Source of the DNA: an uncultured Acidobacteriota bacterium
GTDB lineage: Bacteria > Acidobacteriota > Vicinamibacteria > Fen-336
Reading direction: 5' to 3'
Assembly (NCBI GenBank): GCA_902826455.1
Contig: CADEEV010000017.1
Span: 1 to 45,029 of the forward strand
Length of the DNA stretch: 45,029 nucleotides
Below, one piece after another: positions 40,006 to 45,029 of the stretch. The position numbers and the translations under genes were made by a program. How positions within the stretch are numbered: the stretch's first letter is position 1; every line of letters starts with the position of its first letter. Under the pieces are notes generated by a model that saw only the letters and a list, made by a program, of their open reading frames with translations, was not told where the DNA came from and did not search any database.

Positions 40006-42461
40006 GCCGCCTCGCGCTTGTAGTGGCAGGCCTCGTTGCCGCAGAACACGACCTTGCCCTCCTTCTTCGTCTCCTTCTCGAGCAGGTAGGGGCGGCCGCA
40101 GTCCGGGCAGGGCTCGGAGATGGGGCGGTGGTACGCGGTGAACTTGCACTCGGGGTAGCGGCGGCAACCGTAGAAGCTGCGGCCCCAGCGGCCCTTGCGC
40201 TCGACCACCTGGCCCTGGCTGCACTCCGGGCAGAGCAGGCCGATCTCCTTCGCTTCCTTCTTCTTAATGTACTTGCAGGTGGGGTAGTTGCTGCAGGCGA
40301 TGAAGGCGCCGAAGCGACCCCGGCGCCACATGAGGTCGGAGCCGCAGTCGGGGCACTTTTCCTCGATCGGAGCCAGCTTCTCGACCTGCAGCTTGCCGCC
40401 CTCGCCACGAACCAGGCGCTTGGTCGTCTTGCACTCGGGGTAGAGGCTGCAGGCCAGGAAGGGCCCGAAACGACCCTTGCGCAGCACCATGGGCTGGCCG
40501 TCCTTCGAGCACGTCTCCTTGGCGACGTCTTCGTGGAGCTCAGGGGTGTCCGTTCCCTCGCCGCCGGCGATCTGCCGCGTGTTCTTGCACTCGGGATAGT
40601 TGGAGCAGGCCAGGAACTTCCCGTAACGACCCCATTTGATGACCATGGGGGAGGCGCACTTGTCGCACTTCTCGTCGGTCTTCTCCTCCATCGCCTTGAC
40701 GTCTTTCATCTGCTTGGCGGCGAGCTTCAGGTCCTTCTCGAACTTCTTCCAGAACTGCGAGAGCGTGTTGAGGAGGTTGTCCTTGCCGTCCTCGATCTCG
40801 TCGAGCTCCTTCTCGATCTCGGCCGTGTAGCCGACGCTCATGATGTCCTGGAAGTGCTCGATCAGCAGGTCGGTGACGAGGAAGCCGAGCTCGGTGGGGT
40901 AGAGCTTGGCGTCGCGCTTCTCCATGTACTCACGCGCCTCGATCGTGGCGATGATCGAGGCGTAGGTGGAGGGCCGCCCAATGCCGTTCTCCTCGAGCTC
41001 CTTCACGAGGCTCGCCTCGGAAAAGCGGGGCGGGGGCTGGGTGAAGTGCTGGTCGGTGTCGAGCTTGCCGAGCTTGAGGACGTCGCCCTCGGCCAGGGGC
41101 GGGAGCTGCGTGTTCGCGTCGTCGGGAGCCGCGTCGTCTGCCACCGCGTTGGCGGTCTCGGCAGTCGGCTTCTCCTCGCGCTTCTCGTCGGGAGACTCCT
41201 CGTAGACCGCGAGGAAGCCCTTGAACTTGAGGGTCGAGCCCTTGGCGCGGAGCAGGTAGTCGGCCGCCTCGATGTCGACCACCGTCTCGTCGTAGACGGC
41301 CGGCTTCATCTGCGAGGCCACGAAGCGGTTCCAGATCAGGCGGTAGAGCGCGAGCTCGTCCTTGCCGAGGAAGCGCTTGACCGATGCCGGGTCGCGCTCG
41401 AAGTACGTGGGGCGGATCGCCTCGTGGGCGTCCTGGGCGTCCTTCTTGCTCTTGTAGAAGACGGGCTTCTCGGGAACGTGGTCGGCGCCGTACAAGGATT
41501 CGATTCGCGAGCGGACGGCCGACAGCGCGTCGTCCGAGATGCGCGTCGAGTCCGTGCGCATGTAGGTGATCAGGCCCACGCTCCCGTCGGCGCCGAGCTC
41601 GATCCCCTCGTACAGGCGCTGGGCCACCTGCATCGTCTTCTTGACGGAGAAGCGCAGCTTCTTGAACGCCTCCTGCTGGAGCTTGGAGGTGATGAACGGG
41701 GGCACCGGGTTGCGGCGGCGCTCCTTCGCCTGGATCTTCTGGACACGGAACGTGGCGGCCTCAAGGTCCTTGCGGATCGCGGCGGCTTCCTCGCCATTCC
41801 CGATCTCGACGTTCTTGCCGTTCTTCTTGGCCAGGTGTGCGGGGAAGACCGGGGGCTGGGCCGCCGAGAGATGCGCCAGGACCGTCCAGTACTCCTCGGC
41901 CACGAACGCCTTGATCTCGCGCTCCCGCTCGCACAGCAGCCGCAGCGCGACGGACTGCACGCGGCCGGCCGAGAGACCGCGACGGACCTTGTCCCAGAGG
42001 ATGGGGCTCACCTTGTAGCCCACGAGCCGGTCGAGGATGCGGCGCGTCTGCTGCGCGTCCACCTTCTTCTGGTCGACGGCGGTCGGGTTGTCGAAGGCCG
42101 CCTGGACCGCCTTCTTAGTGATCTCGTTGAACACGACCCGGCGGTACTTCTTCTTGCCGCGGCTGCCCAGGGCTTCGGACAGGTGCCAGCAGATCGCCTC
42201 CCCCTCGCGATCGGGGTCGGCCGCCAGGAAGACGTTCTCGGCGTCCTTCGCGGCCGCCTTCAGCTCGTCGAGCACTTTCTTCCGCGTCGGGAGGACTTCG
42301 TATTCGGCATCGAAGCCCTTCTTGACGTCGACGCCGAGCTTCTTCTTGGGGAGGTCGCGGACGTGACCCATCGAGGCCTTCACGATGAAGTCGCTGCCCA
42401 GATATTTGTTGATCGTCTTGGCCTTCGCCGGGGATTCGACGATTACGAGGTTCTTCGCCAT
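40002..42461 (-). CDS. topA: DNA topoisomerase I
   Basis: An 819-residue type IA topoisomerase that relaxes negative supercoils. The Toprim domain has V-I-V-E-S-P-A-K-A-K-T and D-P-D-R-E-G-E (82-88). Active-site Tyr300 lies in G-L-I-T-Y-M-R-T-D-S. The C-terminus carries several four-Cys zinc ribbons, each of the form C-x2-C...F-L-A-C-S-x-Y-P-x-C, plus a last divergent one ending C-G-N-E-A-C-H-Y. ATG 42461 is preferred over GTG 42467, which lies inside the TAGGTG region that could act as ribosome site. It heads the topA-trmFO-xerC operon. Upstream lies the island instead of the usual dprA. Confidence 0.95.
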   Translation of the reverse strand: MAKNLVIVESPAKAKTINKYLGSDFIVKASMGHVRDLPKKKLGVDVKKGFDAEYEVLPTRKKVLDELKAAAKDAENVFLAADPDREGEAICWHLSEALGSRGKKKYRRVVFNEITKKAVQAAFDNPTAVDQKKVDAQQTRRILDRLVGYKVSPILWDKVRRGLSAGRVQSVALRLLCEREREIKAFVAEEYWTVLAHLSAAQPPVFPAHLAKKNGKNVEIGNGEEAAAIRKDLEAATFRVQKIQAKERRRNPVPPFITSKLQQEAFKKLRFSVKKTMQVAQRLYEGIELGADGSVGLITYMRTDSTRISDDALSAVRSRIESLYGADHVPEKPVFYKSKKDAQDAHEAIRPTYFERDPASVKRFLGKDELALYRLIWNRFVASQMKPAVYDETVVDIEAADYLLRAKGSTLKFKGFLAVYEESPDEKREEKPTAETANAVADDAAPDDANTQLPPLAEGDVLKLGKLDTDQHFTQPPPRFSEASLVKELEENGIGRPSTYASIIATIEAREYMEKRDAKLYPTELGFLVTDLLIEHFQDIMSVGYTAEIEKELDEIEDGKDNLLNTLSQFWKKFEKDLKLAAKQMKDVKAMEEKTDEKCDKCASPMVIKWGRYGKFLACSNYPECKNTRQIAGGEGTDTPELHEDVAKETCSKDGQPMVLRKGRFGPFLACSLYPECKTTKRLVRGEGGKLQVEKLAPIEEKCPDCGSDLMWRRGRFGAFIACSNYPTCKYIKKKEAKEIGLLCPECSQGQVVERKGRWGRSFYGCRRYPECKFTAYHRPISEPCPDCGRPYLLEKETKKEGKVVFCGNEACHYKREAA

Positions 42462-42534
42462 CGGCACCTACTGTAGACCGAAAGGTCAAGTCCTGAGAAA
42501 GAGCGGTAGTGGGTCAGTTTCAAAAAAGGATGAC

Positions 42535-42563
42535 TTGCGGAGAAGTTCTAGGGCGTCTATCTT
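42535..42563 (+). promoter_or_regulatory. Promoter of the small basic protein gene, probable leaderless start
   Basis: TTGCGG (42535-42540), a 17-base spacer, TATCTT (42558-42563), then exactly 6 bases to ATG 42570. No Shine-Dalgarno sequence is present. Confidence 0.5.
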
Positions 42564-42569
42564 CTTGCT

Positions 42570-42797
42570 ATGCCAAAGCGGTCAAGCACGCCTGACACGA
42601 ACCAGATAGCCTTTTCGATCGTCACTCAAGTCACGGAAGAGGCTGAAGCGCAGCCGGAAAAAAACCCGGCAGCTGTAGCTCTTGGCCGCCTGGGGGGCGC
42701 CAAGGGAGGTCCGGCCCGCGCCGCGTCACTGACTCCGGCGAAACGAAAAGCCATCGCAAAACGCGCCGCGAAGGCGCGCTGGAACAAGGTGTCTTGA
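42570..42797 (+). CDS. Small basic KGG-like protein
   Basis: A 75-residue, strongly basic protein. After a variable acidic N-terminal part it has the block A-L-G-R-L-G-G-A-K-G-G-P-A-R-A-A and then a Lys/Arg/Ala-rich helix R-K-A-I-A-K-R-A-A-K-A-R-W. This resembles the glycine-lysine 'KGG' repeat of stress-induced proteins and a set of short uncharacterised proteins seen in many soil bacteria. It may bind nucleic acid (inference from charge only). ATG 42570 has a good promoter whose -10 box ends 6 bases upstream. The stop codon lies inside the palindrome at 42793-42806. Confidence 0.7.
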   Translation: MPKRSSTPDTNQIAFSIVTQVTEEAEAQPEKNPAAVALGRLGGAKGGPARAASLTPAKRKAIAKRAAKARWNKVS

Positions 42798-42809
42798 CCG
42801 GTCAAGCAT
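42793..42809 (+). repeat. Palindromic 17-base motif, copy 1
   Basis: CTTGACCGGTCAAGCAT; the first 14 bases are a perfect palindrome. It differs at one base from copy 2 at 44247-44263, which lies in the transposase promoter. Confidence 0.6.
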
Positions 42810-42812
42810 GAG

Positions 42813-42962
42813 CAACATCTGTTCTGCGGGGCGGCAGCGGGGAAACCCCACGGCCCTCTCGATCAAAAAGCGTCACTTAAACTATTGATTCTAAGTAACG
42901 TACGGGATTGATGTTTTAGGGCGGTGGGGAATGCCCGCAGCTGCCCCACCGAACAGATGTTG
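42813..42962. repeat. 150-base inverted-repeat element (MITE-like or structured RNA)
   Basis: Arms 42813-42857 and 42918-42962 are inverted repeats of 45 bases with 37 matches by hand alignment. The outer 12 bases (CAACATCTGTTC / GAACAGATGTTG) are perfect. The 60-base centre is AT-richer and non-coding. Each arm also contains a smaller GGGG/CCCC hairpin. No clear target-site duplication is visible. It could be a non-autonomous transposable element or a structured transcript region. Confidence 0.6.
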
Positions 42963-43034
42963 AAGCCTGTTTGAAACTGCCTAACAATGCCGTCAGTGTC
43001 GTCTCACTAGCGGCACGAGGGGAGGAGGCGCCAA

Positions 43035-43238
43035 ATGAAGAAGAGTACCGGACCAGCAATGTCGCGCTTTCTCAATCTCATGGAGAAGCATCTCGACAAA
43101 TTTCCGATCAAGCGACAACGAGAGATGCTTAGCGCTTGCGCCGTCGTCGAAGAAGAATCTCTTGACGACGCTCCTTCCAGGCATCGAGCGCAGCCTGGAA
43201 TTCAGAGCTATCCTCGTCTAGCTCGCAGTCGCAAGTGA
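43035..43238 (+). CDS. Possible small protein with strong ribosome site
   Basis: A 67-codon frame with the strong Shine-Dalgarno GGGGAGGAGG about 7 bases before the ATG. A weak promoter (TTGAAG near 42960, TAACAAT near 42981) may precede it. The first 45 residues look protein-like (M-S-R-F-L-N-L-M-E-K-H-L-D-K-F-P-I-K-R-Q-R). The last 35 codons are antisense to the gene at 43129-43356. No recognised family. Either this or the opposite gene may be wrong, or both overlap tail to tail. Confidence 0.35.
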   Translation: MKKSTGPAMSRFLNLMEKHLDKFPIKRQREMLSACAVVEEESLDDAPSRHRAQPGIQSYPRLARSRK

Positions 43239-43356
43239 GCCAATAGCGTAGTCCGTCCTCGTCGTCCGCCATCGCGAAGTTGTCGAACTTCGCCTCAAGC
43301 GCACCGCGACGATCCTTGATCGACCTTCTCGACGCGGCAGCTCTGGCAATCTTCAT
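43129..43356 (-). CDS. Small hypothetical protein
   Basis: A 75-residue protein starting at ATG 43356. Charged sequence with D-D-E-D-G-L-R-Y-W-L-T-C-D-C-E-L in the middle and a basic end (R-R-Q-E-I-L-L-R-R-R-R-K-R). The frame stays open upstream, but that part only mirrors the neighbouring gene. It starts 14 bases after the stop of the winged-helix gene and may be co-transcribed; no good ribosome site is seen. No family recognised. Its 3' part overlaps the opposite frame 43035-43238. Confidence 0.45.
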   Translation of the reverse strand: MKIARAAASRRSIKDRRGALEAKFDNFAMADDEDGLRYWLTCDCELDEDSSEFQAALDAWKERRQEILLRRRRKR

Positions 43357-43370
43357 ACGGTCTGTAAGGT

Positions 43371-43904
43371 CTAGGCCGACGGGGCCTTCGCCTCTCCACT
43401 TTCCGGGACGACCGCAGCGGCCTTGCTGGTCTTCGCCCTCGCCCTCTTGGCGCGGGTCTTCTTGCTTGGCTTCTCGGGCACGGCCCGGTTTGGGTACCAC
43501 TCCGCCAGCGCCCAAAACTTGCCCAACTTGATGAAGTCCTTGCGGCGCTGCATGGTTGTGAACACGCCGCCGTAGAAGTTGCCGGACAGACTCTCGATCC
43601 CGCCCCGCTGAAGGGCCTCGGCGATATCCTTGGTCCGCTGCTTCTTCTTGGTCATCTCCAAGAACTTGCGGGCGGCCTCCGCAACGCTCAGGCCGTGCCA
43701 GGTTCCAGGAACGATCTCTCTCGCTTCAGTGACGCCCTGTGAGGCGTCGGACCTCGGGCCGGTGACGGCCAAAGCCCCCGGCTCTACCAGGGCGCCCTGT
43801 CCTTGGCCTACGATGAGCCGCAGGCCGGCGATGGCCGAGTCCAGCATCGCCCTTCTGGCCTCCAGATCCGCCAGCACTGCCGAATAGTCGATTTCATTGG
43901 CCAT
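43371..43904 (-). CDS. Winged-helix (HARE-HTH-like) protein, function unknown
   Basis: A 177-residue protein. Residues 6-32 form a helix (L-A-D-L-E-A-R-R-A-M-L-D-S-A-I), 70-137 a domain resembling HARE-HTH (S-V-A-E-A-A-R-K-F-L, then T-K-D-I-A-E-A-L-Q-R-G-G-I, V-F-T-T-M-Q-R-R-K-D-F and W-A-L-A-E-W-Y-P), and 144-164 a very basic Lys/Arg tail. HARE-HTH domains are thought to link DNA-modifying or chromatin enzymes to DNA. Similar stand-alone proteins are common hypothetical genes in environmental bacteria. ATG 43904 has GAGGGA 5 bases upstream. Probably DNA-binding. Confidence 0.65.
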   Translation of the reverse strand: MANEIDYSAVLADLEARRAMLDSAIAGLRLIVGQGQGALVEPGALAVTGPRSDASQGVTEAREIVPGTWHGLSVAEAARKFLEMTKKKQRTKDIAEALQRGGIESLSGNFYGGVFTTMQRRKDFIKLGKFWALAEWYPNRAVPEKPSKKTRAKRARAKTSKAAAVVPESGEAKAPSA

Positions 43905-43949
43905 AAGTCCCTCACCCGTGCTAACATACAGTCCGACGTGGAAGAGCGT

Positions 43950-43986
43950 AAAAAGGGGCCGGTTTCCCGACCCCGACGCCCTTTTT
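43950..43986. terminator. Bidirectional terminator-like hairpin
   Basis: AAAAAGGGG at 43950-43958 and a T5 run at 43982-43986 flank a GC-rich stem (GGGGCCGG ... CCCGACCCC). On the minus strand the stem is followed directly by T5. It would insulate the winged-helix gene from transcription coming from the transposase side. Confidence 0.4.
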
Positions 43987-44147
43987 AGGGGCGATCAAGC
44001 TTTCACGGTCCTTACCCATCCTTTCGGGGTGGCGGCCTCGGTCACCTGCCCAGGGTTGATTCCGGGGTCGCTACCCAAACTTCAACCGCATCCTATCATT
44101 GAACCGAAATGCAAGCGGTCTTTTTTTCTGCGAGCCCGTACGCGCTC

Positions 44148-44175
44148 CGCAGAGCTAAAAGGCGAAGGCTCTGCG
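44148..44175. repeat. 8-base inverted repeat upstream of transposase
   Basis: CGCAGAGC (44148-44155) and GCTCTGCG (44168-44175) are perfectly inverted with a 12-base loop. It could be a hairpin in an antisense transcript or part of the IS end; nothing decides this. Confidence 0.4.
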
Positions 44176-44239
44176 AAACCGCGTATATCGCATAGTTTCC
44201 GCGTAGTTCTGGCATTTCCGGCAGCGTAGTCCAATCCTC

Positions 44240-44268
44240 TTGACAGCTTGACCGCTCAAGCATATATT
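44240..44268 (+). promoter_or_regulatory. Near-consensus sigma-70 promoter of the transposase, leaderless start
   Basis: TTGACA (44240-44245), a 17-base spacer, TATATT (44263-44268), then exactly 6 bases to ATG 44275. No Shine-Dalgarno sequence. The spacer is almost entirely palindromic motif copy 2. Confidence 0.65.
44247..44263 (+). repeat. Palindromic 17-base motif, copy 2
   Basis: CTTGACCGCTCAAGCAT, one base different from copy 1 at 42793-42809. It fills the promoter spacer, an ideal operator position. Confidence 0.6.
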
Positions 44269-44272
44269 GAGC
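44254..44272. promoter_or_regulatory. Inverted repeat around the transposase -10 box
   Basis: GCTCAA (44254-44259) and TTGAGC (44267-44272) with a 7-base centre enclose TATATT. It is a candidate operator for self-control of the transposase, partly overlapping palindromic motif copy 2. Confidence 0.4.
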
Positions 44273-44274
44273 GT

Positions 44275-45029
44275 ATGAACAAGTTGAGCAGCGCGGATCG
44301 GGTCAAGGTGGTGGCGGCTCTAGTGGAAGGCAACAGCATCCGTGCGACGGTTCGGATGACGGGCGTGGCCAAGAACACGATCACCAAACTGCTGGTTGAC
44401 CTCGGACACGCCTGCAACAGTTTCCAGCACCGCACGCTGGTCAATCTCAACTGCAAGCGCGTCCAGTGCGACGAGATTTGGTCGTTTGTTGGGTCGAAGG
44501 CGAAGAACACACCCCAGGAGAAGAAGGACGCCGGCACCGCTGGCGATGTTTGGACGTGGACGGCCATTGACGCCGATTCCAAGCTTGCCGTGTCCTGGCT
44601 CGTGGGTGGCCGTGACGCGGGTTACGCGCAGGAGTTCATGTTGGACATTGCGTCCCGCCTCGCGAACCGCGTACAGCTGACCACGGACGCGCACAAGCCC
44701 TACCTGATGGCCGTCGAAGACGCCTTTGGTCAGAACATCGACTATGCGCAGTTGGTTAAAATCTACGGTAACCCGACGGTAGAGGCTGCGCGCCGCTACA
44801 GCCCCGCGCCCTACACTGGCAGCCGGCGCACGGCGGTGATGGGCGATCCCGACGACAAGCACATCTCTACGTCCTACGTCGAGCGCCAGAACTTGACGAT
44901 GCGCATGTCTATGCGCCGCTTCACGCGGCTGACCAACGCCTTCTCAAAGAAGGTGTCGAATCACTCCGCGGCGGTCGCGCTTCACTTCATGTACTACAAC
45001 TTTGCGCGCGTCCATCAGACGCTCCGCGT
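44275..45029 (+). CDS. IS1-like DDE transposase (partial, 3' end outside window)
   Basis: 251 codons are visible without a stop. An N-terminal helix-turn-helix (S-I-R-A-T-V-R-M-T-G-V-A-K-N-T-I-T-K) is followed by a DDE domain: Asp66 in Q-C-D-E-I-W-S-F, Asp138 in L-T-T-D-A-H-K-P-Y and Glu203 in S-Y-V-E-R-Q-N-L-T-M. The end shows H-F-M-Y-Y-N-F-A-R-V-H. These blocks are typical of IS1-family-like transposases encoded in one frame. The frame is intact so far. It is part of the low-GC island upstream of topA. The right IS end is not visible and the left inverted repeat could not be defined. Confidence 0.88.
   Translation, partial: MNKLSSADRVKVVAALVEGNSIRATVRMTGVAKNTITKLLVDLGHACNSFQHRTLVNLNCKRVQCDEIWSFVGSKAKNTPQEKKDAGTAGDVWTWTAIDADSKLAVSWLVGGRDAGYAQEFMLDIASRLANRVQLTTDAHKPYLMAVEDAFGQNIDYAQLVKIYGNPTVEAARRYSPAPYTGSRRTAVMGDPDDKHISTSYVERQNLTMRMSMRRFTRLTNAFSKKVSNHSAAVALHFMYYNFARVHQTLR

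Larger units (their letters stand above)
43905..44274. other. 370-base non-coding stretch
   Basis: No convincing gene. It holds the leader of the winged-helix gene, a terminator-like hairpin (43950-43986), a T7 run (44121-44127), an 8-base inverted repeat (44148-44175) and the transposase promoter. A GCGTAK hexamer recurs at 44181, 44201, 44224 and 44271. The left end of the IS should lie in its last part. Confidence 0.5.

Noticed and set aside
42813-42962. Possible CRISPR repeat pair
   Set aside because: The two arms are inverted, not direct, there are only two, and no cas gene is present.
42993-43184. 63-codon minus-strand frame
   Set aside because: No ribosome site, antisense to the better-supported start at 43035.
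43897-44229. 110-codon plus-strand frame in the island
   Set aside because: No ribosome site, no recognisable protein pattern, and it crosses the terminator-like hairpin and a T7 run.
44181-44276. Four GCGTAK hexamers as replication iterons
   Set aside because: Spacing (20, 23, 47 bases) is irregular, no replication gene is near, and the hexamer is short enough to recur by chance.

Overview
The window is very GC-rich DNA, tightly packed with genes, from a diderm (Gram-negative-type) bacterium. Outer-membrane biogenesis genes (BamA/Omp85-like, TamB-like, SurA-like) and lipoprotein signals support this. The mix of sulfatase-like lipoproteins, polysaccharide genes and gene style looks Acidobacteriota-like to me, but that is an impression and no rRNA marker is present. 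Inside the operons, 21 of 30 co-directional gene junctions are exact 4-base NTGA start/stop overlaps, so translational coupling is the rule. Several operons appear to be leaderless: their -10 hexamer ends exactly 6 bases before the start codon.

Region 1 (1-22264) is a large glycan-assembly locus. It starts with a minus-strand pair (a DUF502 membrane protein and the 5' part of a membrane protein that leaves the window). An 11-gene plus-strand operon follows (1323-14863): five GT4-type glycosyltransferases, three GT-C-like membrane proteins, two methyltransferases and one FAD-dependent oxidoreductase. A three-gene minus operon (18574-14860) encodes two alkaline-phosphatase-superfamily ('sulfatase') proteins around a GT4. 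From the divergent promoter at about 18.6 kb a plus operon (18623-22264) encodes a coiled-coil protein, two GT4 enzymes and a GT2 polyprenyl-phosphate glycosyltransferase-like enzyme that could supply the GT-C proteins with lipid-linked sugar. No flippase, polymerase, ABC exporter or nucleotide-sugar gene is visible, so the product and its export are unknown.

Region 2 (35109-22246, minus) is one long probable operon. It encodes an FN3 lipoprotein, a fumarylacetoacetate-hydrolase-family enzyme, an FmdB-type zinc ribbon, a three-subunit biotin-dependent acyl-CoA carboxylase, then TamB-like, Omp85/BamA-like (seven POTRA-like repeats by my reading) and SurA-like proteins. Carboxylase metabolism and outer-membrane assembly are thus placed on one transcript.

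Region 3 (35127-42461) holds a small four-helix membrane protein and a minus operon topA-trmFO-xerC followed by an ECF sigma factor, a zinc anti-sigma factor and a proline-rich secreted protein.

Region 4 (42480-45029) is an accessory island with visibly lower GC. It contains a small KGG/basic protein, a 150-base inverted-repeat element, two short overlapping genes, a HARE-HTH-like winged-helix protein, long non-coding stretches, and the 5' part of an IS1-like DDE transposase behind a near-consensus promoter. A 17-base palindromic motif occurs at both ends of the non-transposase part. No tRNA, rRNA or CRISPR array was seen.
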